Shown piece after piece: positions 23,891 to 35,581 of a DNA stretch of 64,000 nt; within the stretch, counting starts at the first letter, position 1, and every line of letters starts with the position of its first letter. A model generated the notes under the pieces. It worked only from the letters and a program-made list of their open reading frames with translations. It did no database searches and was not told the origin of the DNA. A program made the position numbers and the translations under genes. The stretch comes from Aphelenchoides besseyi (Eukaryota > Nematoda > Chromadorea > Rhabditida > Aphelenchoididae). Location: positions 4,340,001-4,404,000 of the forward strand of contig JAMPIQ010000003.1 of the NCBI GenBank assembly GCA_024699855.1. Reading direction: 5' to 3'.

Positions 23891-24222
23891 CTTGATGGTC
23901 GACTAATTTAACAAATGAGCTCAATAGTAAGCTGTGAATTGATAACAGCTTGTGATCATTTTCATCATTTTTTGCGTCATTATCATCATTCAGACAATTG
24001 ACGAACTTTGAGTTGCAACTTTTGTTCGATAACCTTTCGAAGTGCTTTCAATTGTCGTGAGTTGTTTATTCGCTTCTATCAAATGCCAAATAAAACCCAA
24101 GATTTCAATTCAATGCCTGAAAGACAATCAGTGTGAGAGAATCAATTGAGTGAAATGAACGTACGACAAAAAGCTCCGATTTCTAGTTTATTTTTGACCT
24201 AATGAAACGACAACAACCGATT

Positions 24223-25536
24223 CTACAGGAAGATCTGCTCCTCCGCTTTGTTGTCAGAACGTTGCAATAGGGGAGTCGATGAGATAATTGGATTAGTTGT
24301 TGGTTGAGAATGCGAGCATGAATTGTCCGCTGACGCTGTGGTTGTCGGCAAAGAAACCCATTTTCCAATCAATTTTCGAGCTATAAACCGACGATACGGT
24401 GATACAATGAAAATTGTTGCAAAGGGTTTCAGAACAGGTGTCCAAGACATTGTTATCGTGATCATGTCTCCAACATGTTGCATTCCCACATTGAACAGAT
24501 TGAGAATTGTGACCAATAAGATCGGAAGAGCGAGAACAATAAACGGTAATGTTGCCTAAACCTCGCAATAAACATTGGAAACCCGAAGCTTACTTGGCAG
24601 ATCATGACCTAAATAGCAAATTAAACACTAAATATACTGGACACACTACTAAAGTTATCTGAAACGTCACCCGACGAGATTCTTTTCGTTTCGATTGTCT
24701 TCGAGCATTTTCCTTCAATGTCTGTCGAATCTTGTAAGTACAATATGCGATTGCCGAATAGACAGCGATAGTCATCATACAGGCACTTGCCAAACAAACA
24801 TTCATGTACGGGGTTTCCTGCTCAAATATTTGTGTTTATTCACATCGGACTTACTGGATCGATTATTCCAAACGGCAACGGTTTCTCTTGCAATTGAAAT
24901 TGTTGACGAATTGCTGGCCAATATTCTGTAGTTTGTGGTGATGAAGAAAAAAAGTATTGAGTAGCTAAATACGATGAAATAACGGTGTGAATAGCAGTGA
25001 CAATAAAAGAGATCAAAATACAAACAATTAAACGATAATTTGTGAAACGCTCATTTCTAAGATGGAGATCAGCTCGTTTCGTTGTTCAACTCACCGACAC
25101 AACAAAACGTATCGATAGTAATAGTCGATCCATGTGAAGGTCAGCTCTTGCATAAACGCAAACGTAAACAACGAAATGGACAAAATTGAGAGCGATTGAG
25201 ACCAATTAGCAAGAGGACCCAAAACAACCATCGTAATCTTGTTTCCCAGATACATGATACGAAGTGATGCGAAACCATTGAGCAAAATGTAAATCAAATC
25301 GGTGACAACATGTAGACGTAATAACCTGTAAAAGTTGGTCTAGAATATGAACCAGTTTGTTTCGTTATCATCACTCAAAGCGATTCAAAGGCTTAGGTAA
25401 AAGCTACTCACCGAATATAAGACCGCAGGTCATTAGTGGAAGCATATTGAACCAAATAACACAGAAGTAAATTTATAACTACCCCACTAACCAATGCACA
25501 GATTTCATTTACGGTATAAACGAGAGGAGGAATCAT
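24223..25536 (-). CDS. Seven-transmembrane chemoreceptor, Str superfamily (SRD-like)
   Basis: About seven exons on the minus strand from ATG at 25536. Reading in order, I see TM1 (CALVSGVVINLLLCYLV), a short loop with DLRSYIRLLRLH, TM2, TM3 and TM4 (YRLIVCILISFIVTAI), an extracellular loop, TM5 (MNVCLASACMMTIAVYSAIAY), a basic loop (RRQSKRKESRR), TM6 (TLPFIVLALPILLVTI), TM7 (WTPVLKPFATIFIVSPYRRF) and a Ser/Thr-rich tail. The PYRR motif after TM7 is the hallmark of nematode Str-superfamily receptors; the overall layout is closest to SRD. Role by family: ciliated-neuron chemoreceptor coupled to G proteins. Ligand unknown. It is divergently oriented to NDUFB8. Confidence 0.82.
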
Positions 25537-26008
25537 CGAAGAGTTGGAACAAAATGAACGAATGCACTTAAGAACCAACGGTTTTTAAACAAAACAAACA
25601 AAATTAACGTGCGACATTCGAATACTGACGATGTTTTTGTACGCCAATTCGGACCTCAGCATTCGACAAGAGTCGGGAAGAAGCAGCGAAATGGACAAAC
25701 AAAATTGGGTGTAATTTGGTACCTAAGAACTGGAGGATAGAAGTTGAGAACGTTAAAAAAATGTCGCTTAAGACGTGCAAATTCTTGCAACACATCATTC
25801 CGTTTATCTAATGTCGATTGACGTCAAGAGTATTGTTTGTCCACTAAATTTTGTCTCTCGCTCCGAAAAACTAAAACAGTTTGGCATTTGGCACTTCAAA
25901 ATTCCTTGCTTTCCGACAACGGTTTTGAGTACCTTGAAGTCTTTTGTTGGAAAATTGCGTGTTTGTTAACTAGAGATTGCGTTATATAACAACTTGGTCT
26001 TTAGGACG

Positions 26009-26825
26009 ATGTCATCGCGGTTGGTGGGCCGTGTTGTGACTATTCGTTCTCTTCACAAGTCTGTTAAAAATGGTTCGTTTAAAGCACACTAACAAGTTCG
26101 AACGTTTTCGTGTTTAGAAGCTCGTGGTCCATTGACACATCCCGGATGGTTTCTTCGTGATCATCAACCAAACGAGTATCCGAAGAACGAAGAGGAACGT
26201 CGAGCATCAGCCGTACGCTACGGACTTCGACCAGAGGATTACCAGTAAGATTTGATTATTTTCTTTTGTTTGATTCAAATTTAGACCAATAGATCCGGAC
26301 AATGTGAATCAATTTGCTGGCGATTATCCCGATTTAGGACTCGTTACGTTCAGCAACAAAGATCCGTACGAAGCATATACGGATTCTTGGAACAGACGCA
26401 ATTGGGGCGAGCAGGTTTGTGTTAGACAATCTTCTGGAAACTACAGATGTCTTTAAAGGTGATAAAAGACTTTATGAAACATCAAGGCGACCGAAATTCT
26501 TTCACTGGTTTGGATATCGATGATTTTACAGTGTAAGTTTTTGTAAAATTCTTTTCAATGTTCCGTTCAAGGTGGAAGGGTGTTTCGATGTCACTGGTAG
26601 TGCTTGTACCGCTCATGATCTTAGCGTATTTGACAAACAGTGGAAATCCAGATGCGTTTCGTTATCGAAATCCGGTTGTAAGCCGATGAGTCGGGGATTT
26701 GAGTTCGTTTATTTCTTTTGTTTCAGTTGATTAAACAATATCCTTACGATTATGGTCGTAGTTTTCCATGGCGCGATCCTCGCGAATTTCCAATTGTCAA
26801 CTACACGTTTGAACCGGCGGAGTAG
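26009..26825 (+). CDS. NDUFB8: NADH dehydrogenase (complex I) subunit NDUFB8
   Basis: About six small exons. The protein begins MSSRLVGRVVTIRSLHKSVKN, an Arg/Ser-rich presequence typical of mitochondrial import, then GPLTHPGWFLRDHQPNEYPK, YGLRPEDYQPI, GDYPDLGLVTFSNKDPYEAY and a single membrane helix (SMSLVVLVPLMILAYL), ending with PYDYGRSFPWRDPREFPIVN. This order matches the NDUFB8/ASHI accessory subunit of the inner-membrane arm of respiratory complex I. The start is preceded by an orphan acceptor (GGTCTTTAG, 4 nt upstream). An AATAAA signal lies at 26854-26859. The next gene, ING3, starts 160 bp downstream on the same strand. From memory the same two genes are neighbours in C. elegans. Confidence 0.92.
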
Positions 26826-26853
26826 ATTAGGAGATGTGTAAAGTGTTTAGACA

Positions 26854-26859
26854 AATAAA
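26854..26859 (+). terminator. Polyadenylation signal of NDUFB8
   Basis: AATAAA 29 nt after the NDUFB8 stop, followed by a T-rich stretch, in the 160-bp gap before ING3. This is the spacing expected between genes of a nematode operon. Confidence 0.6.
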
Positions 26860-26984
26860 CTTTTTTCTGTCAATCCGATTCGGTTGGTTTTGGTCGTTGA
26901 ATTGTCGATTCTGATATTTGATCTGCTTTTTCTATTGCAATAGATATTGATGTTTAGTTGATTCATGAGGTCATAATCAATGAA

Positions 26985-28961
26985 ATGCATTTTCTGAACA
27001 CATGCGTGGAATGTGAGTTCGAAGTATTCAACTTAATTTACTCGTTCAATTTCAGTAGCAAACGCAATTCCACCGATTTTCCGGGAAAGAGTATTAGAAA
27101 TCCAGCAAATAGCAAAGCAAGTGGAGGGTAGGTTTTTGTTGAATGAAGTCGAAGATTCCGAAAACTTTAGATGCTTCGGAAAATGTAAACAACGCAAAAC
27201 ATGAGCTTTTCAATTTGTACTCATCGTTATCCAAAGAAGAAGTGGATGAGCGATCGCAGAGAATTCGAAATGTTTGTTCGCTTCATTTTCGACGAGAACT
27301 TTTGACTTCAGGACTACAAGAAGATTCGCGAGCTTTGCGCCCAAAAGTACCAACTTACTTCCGATCTGGAACTACTGCTGGACAGAGTCAACCATAAAGT
27401 CAAGAAAGATCTTCAAGACTTTCGCTACGAACTGGAATTGGAGAATCCGGGTTGTACTTATGAATTCGAAAAGCGTATGAAGACCTTTCAGTCCTTATTC
27501 TCTTTGTTCAGGTTTCGTTGAAGAAGACGATCGAAACACATTCAACTTTCGTCGCGGCCGGCCGAATAATCGACGTGGAAGTTCGGTTCATGGAATCTAC
27601 AGTCGATTAGATGGGTTGTAAAGAATAAACAAACAGGAATGTAACTTCAACTTTTTTAGCAACAGACCATCGACAAGTCGAGCAAGTGCAACACAAAATG
27701 TTGAAGTAAGTTGTAGATGCAATGGTTTACTTAAACCGAAATTATTTTAGAAGAATCGATCAGTTGGACGTCCGAGTACGAAATCGTTGAAAGTAAGTTA
27801 TAACTGTATGAGTAAATTGAATACGATGATGATTTAGAAGTTAGCGGTAAATACTGGGCCTCGAAATTGGCTGAGTGTCAACAGTCAAAATGAGCACTTT
27901 CAATTTGGTAAACTTAATTTTACGCGTGTTTACGGATGTTTTGTTTTAAGAAACTCCATCGGCTTCATCTTCATTTCGAGCATCGCCCGTTTCCAATGAT
28001 CATTCTCCCACACCATCTACTTCACGACTATCAACTCCCGCTTATACTCCAGGGCCTGTTTCGCCGGCTATACGTCAATCATTTTCGTCGGGATACAATG
28101 TAAGGGTTTACGTTGATGCGACGAATTAACGTATCTAAAACCTATAGCAACCATCTACATCGAATTTTTCTCGTTATCAACAAGGTTATTCGTCGGTTGG
28201 TCAAACGAACGGTAACGGTCCGTTGAATGCTGTAGCAATGACCGCTCAATCATTTTCTTCATTTCAAATCAACAGTCCAATGTCGGGGAGTATCTCCCCA
28301 CAGCCAATAGATTTTGATCCCGTTTCAACGGCAATGCCTTCTTTTGCTGGAGTCAACGAAAGTCGACACGGAAGACCAAGAAAGTTGGTTTTTATAATCA
28401 GTTTCTAAGTTCTATTCAACAATTTCAGATTGACTACTCGTGTAAAACAAATGTTAAATGCACAAAGAACTCATCGGCCTGGAATTCCAACATCTTTTGG
28501 GAACGCCGGTCAATACATGAGTCCACTTTCCACCCAAAGTTACAGTGCTTCGAACTCATCAGCCAACAAAGCAAAACCACGACCCGGCGTTCGACCACGT
28601 GGACGACCAAAATCACGTCCAGTGGTCGTGGACGAGGAGCCTGTCGACGCATTTGCGGACGATGATTTTGGTGAAGAAGTGGAGGTTGAAGACGACCGAG
28701 ACACCGACTACACTGAAGCCGAAGAAGAGAATGGTGACGATAATCGACCGTGGTGTTTTTGCAAAACCAAATCGTATGGTGAAATGGTCGCATGCGAAAG
28801 TGGAAGGGTACTTGATTCCAATTACGAGCCCAACTAACTGTCTTCTGTTTAAGTGTCCAATTGAGTGGTTTCATTTCCAATGCGTCAATTTGACCGAGCC
28901 ACCAAAAGGCGTCTGGATTTGCCCAGTTTGTCGAGCACGTGAACAAAATCGCGCGGCTTAA
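26985..28961 (+). CDS. ING3: ING3-like PHD-finger protein (NuA4/TIP60 subunit)
   Basis: About eleven exons with introns of 40-50 nt. The N-terminus ([20 protein letters not shown]) and the two following exons match the ING domain of ING3, including the helix ending in [15 protein letters not shown]. The middle is a long Ser/Thr/Pro/Asn-rich linker with AT-hook-like GRPRK and [10 protein letters not shown] and an acidic stretch ([15 protein letters not shown]). The C-terminal PHD finger [17 protein letters not shown]...[11 protein letters not shown]...WICPVC has the full Cys4-His-Cys3 set and the aromatic residues that read H3K4me3. By family this is a subunit of the NuA4/TIP60 histone acetyltransferase complex in the nucleus. 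It sits 160 bp downstream of NDUFB8 and probably shares its transcript. It is larger than vertebrate ING3 in its linker. Confidence 0.92.
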
Positions 28962-30128
28962 TTTCTTAATCATTTTTCAATTGCGGGTCTTTTCATTTCG
29001 TACAACAATTGAATCACAATCTCAGTATCCGCAAGTTTATAATTATCGGATAAACGTTTTCAAACATCATCTCTCGAATAAGCAACTAGAACTAAGCTCA
29101 ATGTCAGTCAAAATACAACACCTGTGGTCGAGAGGAAATACATGAATTTATTAAAGAAAACCAAACAGTCCTGAGAAATTTTCTATGTCCACATCGTGAC
29201 GTAAAAAGGACTTCGACAGGTACAAGAAATTCGCAGGAATTTTTTTCGTTCGAAAGAAAATTTGTCTGACAACCACGTTTTCGGCTTCTTATTCGCAGAT
29301 TTCGCTCGTTGTTTCGAACGCCAAATCGAATTTGCGAAGTCGAATCGTTGGCCTTGAATAGTCGGCCTTTAAATTTGCGGATGAAGTGGCCGATGTTCTC
29401 GAAGACTGTCGACTTGCCATTATCAGCTGCGGACGTTTGCTTGTTTTTAGTCTACAGTAATTGTACTCGTTCAAGTGGTATTCGACCTGTGGACCTAATT
29501 GCGAGTACTTAGTGTTCATGCACGATATTCAGTGGTGTCGATTCACACATGCAAAGATGGCATTCCGAGACAACAGACTGCGCCTGTCGACAGCATATCC
29601 ATATAGTCGATGGCATTTTGAGTCCTGAAATCCGTGGGGATTTCGAAAATGATGTTCAGTTGAATGCGTGACCGCTTCTTGTTTACACGTTCGTCTTATT
29701 CTTTTCAGCTCCCCAATCGATTAACTCGCGTAATTATCGAGTTGATAAAAATTATGGAAGATGCAGATGTCATCCCAACATTCACGCTTCTTCTGGACTC
29801 ATGTTCATCTTGTTTTTCTTAAAATTTCCTCATTTCGTTTTGTGCCGCCAAAAACGGACATCCAGTCGGGCTTTTGGTCTCAGCAAATAAGAAGCACATT
29901 GACTTGTACATTGAATTTCGCCACTTCGACTTCCCGGTCCGCCCCTTTTCCGCAAGGGCGACGATCGACATCCGAAGTCGCTCGATTGCAGGAAATTACC
30001 CGACCGTTTCAGTTGATGAACGAAGTGCTGTTTACAACCTCAGGTCTCTTTTGTTGCGCGTGGATTCGATACCCCTCCTACGATATCAATGGGTCGATTC
30101 GTTTAATCGCTTCAGCTTTCAGTTCCGA
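28962..30128. other. Intergenic
   Basis: About 1.2 kb between ING3 and the SLC7-like gene. A 43-codon minus-strand frame starting MASRQSSRTS (about 29420-29289) has peptide-like composition but no further support. I see no RNA genes or repeats. Confidence 0.45.
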
Positions 30129-32750
30129 ATGTACATTTGGCAACGAGTTTGGGATCGAGCACGTCGAAAGAAAGTGATCGAAAACGAGCAGATTTTGCAT
30201 TCCGAATGGAAACGAAGATTGGGAGTTTTTGGATTAACAGCAATTGGTGAGTGAGATTACGAGCAAGAGATCGACCGGAATTCGTCCAAAATTGGTAACA
30301 ACGTTGATTCTAATCGAACACTACTTACTTAAAAAACGTACGAACACGTGAATCGAATCCAATTAGCGCTTTTAAACATTCGTGTCGATTAATCAGTTTA
30401 ATCTCGGATTAACGAAAACTAAAATAAACGAAAAGTGCAGAGATTATGATGTTATTGATATATACGGTAGAAATCTTGTTCATTTACCGTCTTAGGTGGT
30501 GTGAGTACCTTGTCGACGGTCCTTTTTGTTTTGTTGCCCAACTTGTTTGCGGATAGTGGACTTCGAGCACCGCCGTTGGTTGCTGTGATTCTCGGCGTGA
30601 CAATACATTTCTTGTCGGGTAAGCAATTTGTTTTCTTTGGCGTATTGGACACCGAGAATTCGTCCGACCGGAAACGTTTAATTCGATTTGTGGAACAACA
30701 TTGAAAGTTCAGTTTAGCGCAACAGCTATCATTCATTGCTCGAATTTTGCCAAAAAACGGACATCTTTATCAGTTCGCTTTTGTTCAACATTCGGAGTTG
30801 TTGGCCTTTGCGATTGCGTGGTCTCAGCTCCTAGACTACTTGGTATTTCCAGCTATTTTGGCTCAAGCGCTAATAGACCACACGGTTTGTAGACTGATTA
30901 ACTTAAATCATCGTTCATTTTAGAATCTTCTCTTTCAAGGCGGGCTGAATCATTTGGCCATCGAATATTTGAGTGGAGGTGTGGTTTTGATTGCGGCGTG
31001 TTTCATGTGTTGTTCACTTCGGATATTAAGTACGTCGGGTATCGTATTCTTGATTGCTTCGTTATTCACGTCACTAAGGTACCCCGTTATAAGTCGACTA
31101 GTTTGTTTACAGTTCTGTTTTTTTGCAGCACTTCGGTGGTTGCATTTCTGCATAATGCAGTTAACTTGCGAATTCATAATCTGGAGATTCCTTTCGAACT
31201 TGGCGAAATACACACGGGAATTTCATGGCTGCTGATCAGTTTTTTGTGTTGCGAATCGCTCAGTTTTACATCCGAAGAAGCGGACAATCCACGGAAACGT
31301 TTGCCACGAATGTTTACCGCATTGAGTTATGGAAATGCAGTAGTGGCAATCTTCGGTACATTGGCGTTTTTTCCATTTGCTTGGCGTCAGAACTTTACTC
31401 ACACATCATTGATACCTGCCACATTCGATACGATAAAAATCTCATCGGCTCGTTATTTGATGTCATGTGGCTCGGTATTTGGGCTCACAAGTGCACTTTT
31501 GTGTTCATTCGTAGCTCCAAGTCGTCTACTTTTTACCTTCTCATCAGACGATCTAATTCCTGGTCGTAAAGTTTTTGCGTCGATATTCGGAAAAGGAGGA
31601 TCACCGCGATTGTCGGTTATAGTAACGGCTCTTATTGCTTCAACCGTGAGTATCCTTCTGCCACGACTGTTGCTTTGTCGTTTATTGCCATTCAACATTG
31701 CTCTACGATTGTTGTGTCAGGTACAGTCTTTTTATTAGGTATAATCACAGATTATAGGCTTTGATGGTCTTTGTTGCTCAGTTCTCCACAGAGGGGATGA
31801 GCACTGATACTCCACGATATTTTGATTTCTCTTCAAGACGAGAAAATTCGTTTCTTCAACGACGAGATCTACGAAGCAGTTTGGGTTCTGAATTCTCCAC
31901 TCCAACCGATGATGAAGAAGAGACACACGCAATGGAGAGACTGTGGAAAATCGATGGACGTGAGGAGACAGAAACAAAAAGCGAGAAACAAGAAGAATCA
32001 AAGTTATTGAAAAGCGATAATTCTGGATCAGGTTCTTCTTACGGATCGATTAGTACGGTAAACACAGATGTTTTTCGTTTAATTGAAGTTTATTTGTTTA
32101 GATAAATGAAAGTTCCCTGACTGTTGCTCCAATCTCCGTACAACATCACAACTGTCTTTTAGCGTCGTGTGCTCCACCAGATTCCAGTATGCAATGACGA
32201 CTTCAATTGATCGTTAGATATTTAGGGACCAACGGTCGATGGCCACAGTTTCATATTTACGATGCAGAAACTTCACAAAAATCCCGGCCGTTAACTACCT
32301 CGTCAAGCTCGAATGAAATTGGGGATGAAAGAGCTGAAAAACGAGGGAAAAGAAATTTGACGTACTTCATTTTTCTTTCCACACTAATCGCCGTTTCTGC
32401 TCGAATATTATGGCAAACGGTAAGTGGACGTCAAGTATTCTAATTGGTTCCTATTACTTTAGCAGCATTATGTTCCACTTCTTGCTCTCATCACACTAAT
32501 CGTTTCGAGTTGTTTACTGATCGGTACGACGACATTTATTTTGAAGATACATCGAGAAAACGGCGGTATCGATCGGTGGTTGCTGTTCAAATGTTTGACC
32601 TCGACGTTTCTGTTAGTTCAACTTTTTTGTTACTTTTCGGCTTTCCACTACCTGGTCGAACTGATTTGGTTGGCTTCTGGTTTGTGCCAACAGATCAATT
32701 GGAAGGACGTATTTCATTTCAGGATTCTTGTTTTACGTGTTGAGAACTAG
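30129..32750 (+). CDS. Divergent SLC7/CAT-type amino acid transporter
   Basis: About nine exons, all phase-consistent. It begins MYIWQRVWDRARRKKVIE, a CAT-like cytoplasmic N-terminus, followed by LGVFGLTAIGGVSTLSTVLFVLLPN (TM1), an IARILPKNGHLYQFAFV segment equivalent to the AR(V/I)PK-GSAY region, a helix containing AFAIAWSQLLDYLV, and SFTSEEADNPRKRLPR, matching the (T)GEEAxNPQ(K/R)xIP motif. Further helices follow to LLCQALMVFVAQ, then an acidic/Ser-rich loop and three C-terminal helices before TAG at 32748-32750. Topology and order match cationic amino acid transporters (SLC7A1-4, 14 TM). The substrate-contacting GxGSTLGAGVYVL of TM1 is not conserved, so specificity or activity may have changed. 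Membrane-located. The first gene of a close run with ZRANB2 and YIPF. Confidence 0.8.
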
Positions 32751-32966
32751 CATGCGATCGTGAGATTATCGAAATAAACGGGTTCATAGTTTTGTCCGAA
32801 TAGTTAAACTCTAATTAACACTAACAAGAAAATTGAACAAACCAAAGTTTTGTCGCTCCATCCAACGGAGAAACAGTTGACACAACAACGAAGATTGAGA
32901 CAACGTTTTCATTGAGGTTGTCAAACGGGTGAGTAACAACCACGTTTATTGACTGATTCCGACACG

Positions 32967-34108
32967 ATGTACGACGAGGAAAACAGTGCTGATGAGCGCC
33001 ATCGGTCGAGCGGTCGTCGAGCATTGAAACCGGGAGATTGGGCGTGTTCGAATGCGAAATGTTCGTTTGTGAATTCGGAAAGACGTTCGACATGTGAATC
33101 TTGTGGACGAAGTAAGTGATCACTCGATTATTTCACCGCGTTGATTGCAGCTAAACCTCGACCGAAAAATAAGGCGGGAGTTGAGCTCGGAAAAGAATTG
33201 GCCGAGAAGTCCAAGGGCTTGTTCGGGCAGAGTGATTGGATGTGCACGAAGTGAGTTGATGATTTAATTTTGTTTTACAACAGAATCTTCAGGTGTGGAA
33301 ACGTTAATTGGGCACGTCGAAACATTTGCAACTTGTGCAACGCGAAGAAACTAGCGGATTTGGAAGTGCGAACAGGTACGTCGGAAAGGTAACGTTTCGA
33401 TTCGACTCCTGTTCTGACTTTGTGTTTCTGATTGTTGGTTTAGGTTTTGGCGGCGGCTACAACGATCGACAGAACGTCGAATACGTGAAACGATCGGATA
33501 ACGAAGAGTTTGACGAATTTGGACGAAAGAAGAAACGAGCGACAAGTTCGACGGTAAAAATGAGTTTTGGAAATGAAGACTGATTGGTTTTGTTGCAGAA
33601 AGAAGACTCAACATCAAACGATGTTTTCGCTAAGAATGATCTGCAGAGTGAAGAAGACGAAGAGGACGACGACGACGACGGTGACGATCTCGGAAAATAC
33701 GATCTGACTGCCGATCCCGATTTGGCAATTTCCATCGATTTGAGCAAATTGCAGAAGAAAGACGCTGCAGAAAAAGGAGACGAAGAGGCGTCGAACTTTA
33801 GTTCCGAGTAAGTTAACAACTTTTCTTCAAATGATTTTGTCTGTTTAGTTGCTCGTGTTCCTGCAGCGGTGGAGAGTGTTCTTGTGAGGAGGTCGAAGAA
33901 GAAGTCAAGCCCAAACGATCGCGTAACGAAAGAGAAAGATCGAAAGAACGACGCAGCGAACGAAGCCGTTACGACGATCGACGATCACACAAAAGAGATG
34001 ATCGCGATCGCGGTAAGTCACAATTTTAGCATGGAAATCAACTTTGCTTCAGATCGTCGTTCTCCCTATTCATCGAGTCGTCGTCAGCGAGATCGTGGAC
34101 GCTATTGA
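32967..34108 (+). CDS. ZRANB2: ZRANB2-like RanBP2-type zinc-finger splicing factor
   Basis: Seven exons. Two RanBP2-type zinc fingers are visible: GDWACSNAKCSFVNSERRSTCESCGR and, after GVELGKELAEKSKGLFG, the second finger from SDWMCTKCGNVN to ICNLCN, each with four Cys and the W..N contact residues that bind GGU RNA. Then comes the conserved segment from FGGGYNDRQNVEYV to EFDEFGRKKKR, a long Asp/Glu run, and an Arg/Ser-rich C-terminal tail (RSRNERERSKERRSERS). This is the complete ZRANB2 (ZNF265/ZIS) architecture. Role: nuclear SR-like regulator of alternative splicing that binds 5' splice sites and spliceosomal proteins. An unusual Cys cluster (CSCSCSGGECSC) precedes the RS tail. Gaps to its neighbours are 216 and 154 bp. 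Confidence 0.92.
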
Positions 34109-34250
34109 TACTCTTTTTTGTCAGCATAACCTCATTCTAAATGTTCAATAAATTGTTTTCGTTATCAGTTGAAGTTGTTCTTGTCATGACGTTTCAATGC
34201 GTTTGATTACTTCACTTTTTGCTTCATAGATTAAGTACGTTCTTTAAATT

Positions 34251-34254
34251 TCAG
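34251..34254 (+). other. Likely trans-splice acceptor before the YIPF gene
   Basis: A T-rich AAATTTCAG ends at 34254, 8 nt before the YIPF ATG, with no coding exon before it, and 146 bp after the ZRANB2 stop. It fits an operon-internal spliced-leader acceptor. Confidence 0.55.
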
Positions 34255-34262
34255 TTAACATC

Positions 34263-35581
34263 ATGAGTAATTTGCACTTTCAAGGTTTGTCCACGGCGAC
34301 AAGTTTACAATGTAATCGAGAGATTTAGACTTTAATCTCGGTGATTCGAACTCGCCATTTACAAGTGTCAACTCAAATCAGGAGTTTCGAGCGAACACGA
34401 AAGATACCTCAAACGTGAGTTCCTATGATTTTAATAATTTGAGCGACGTATTTCAGTTAGTATCAAACACAGGAGTGGAAACTGAAACTACCAGTGGCAA
34501 TAAGCACCATTTTCTTTCGTTTCAATTCTATCAACAATATTTTGATGTTGACACCGAACAAGTTTATACGCGTATTCTGAACAGTGTGATGCCACGCAAA
34601 AACGGAAACTTCATTCGCGATCATGTTCAACCACTGCCGGATTTGTACGGTCCTTTCTGGATTTGTGTTACTCTCGTGTTTTCGGCCGCTATTTCTGCAA
34701 ACTTCGCGCACTACATTGAGAGTTTGGGCAAAGATCTGTACACCAATGACTTTACTTTAGGTGCATCTCTTTCTCGTCGATCATGTTTCAATTTTTGCTG
34801 ATTTCAGTCACTGGAATTTCGACTTTGATTAGCTTGTACGTGATCATTATGCCGTTTGCTATTTACACATTGTTGTGGTACCGTCATTGTCCAATTCAAT
34901 ATAGTTTGGTCGAATTGATTTGCGCATAGTAGGTCTATTGAATTTAGCTTAGACAAACACAACTTTAGCGGATATTCGCAGTCTTCGATGGTCATCGTTT
35001 CTTCATTGTGGGCATTTTTGCACTTCTCTTGGCTTCGATGGGCACTGCTGATTGTTTCGGTTGTGTTCAGCGGTTTTGTTTTGTGTCAGACAATTTGGAA
35101 TGCCATTGGATCCGATTCAAACAAGCTATTGGCCTTCGGAGTTATTGCGGGCGTGATGTTCGCACATTTCGGTTGTGCACTGTTTATTAAGGTATTCAGG
35201 TATTCATTTGGTTGTTTTTAACTTCAATTCAAGGAATCTTATTTCGACACTGTCTTGCCAGCAAAATCATCTTTTGAAACGGAAGCACAGTCTTTGCCAT
35301 CAGCAGCTGCATTGCTTGTTCCCAGTTCGGTTGTTCCGAAAGGCGAAGCATTGACAAATGGAACGATTGATGAAAACGCAAAGGGTACTGAGCCTTCAAG
35401 AGTACACAAAGATGAGCCGAAAAAGAACGATGGAAAAGAGGAAAAACCGAAAAAATTAGAACAATTAAAACCTGAAATGAAGCCGAAGGACGAGATATCA
35501 AAAGATGCTGTCAAGTCTACGGTTGTTCCAGTCGCAGATCCCAAACTGGTGGTTAAAAATGACACGAAAAGTCAACGGTGA
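34263..35581 (+). CDS. YIPF1/YIPF2-like Yip1-domain Golgi protein with a long C-terminal tail
   Basis: Six exons. The N-terminus is polar (MSNLHFQDFNLGDSNSPF). The YIPF1/2 signature follows: FYQQYFDVDTEQVYTRILN, then SVMPRKNGNFIRDH, LPDLYGPFWICVTLVFSAA (TM1), and four more hydrophobic helices, including SLVELICAYGYS and FSWLRWALLIVSVVFSG. These are Rab/Yip1-interacting five-pass proteins of the late Golgi and TGN. After the last helix the exon beginning ESYFDTVLPAK adds about 108 residues rich in Lys, Glu, Pro and Ser, which is not usual for YIPF1/2. By family topology this tail would be lumenal. TGA at 35579-35581. Confidence 0.88.

Noticed and set aside
29289..29419. 43-residue minus-strand peptide frame
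   Set aside because: Plausible composition but too short, without promoter, splice or signal evidence.
33640..33700. GAC/GAG run as a simple-sequence repeat
   Set aside because: It is the acidic stretch of the ZRANB2 coding exon, not an independent repeat.
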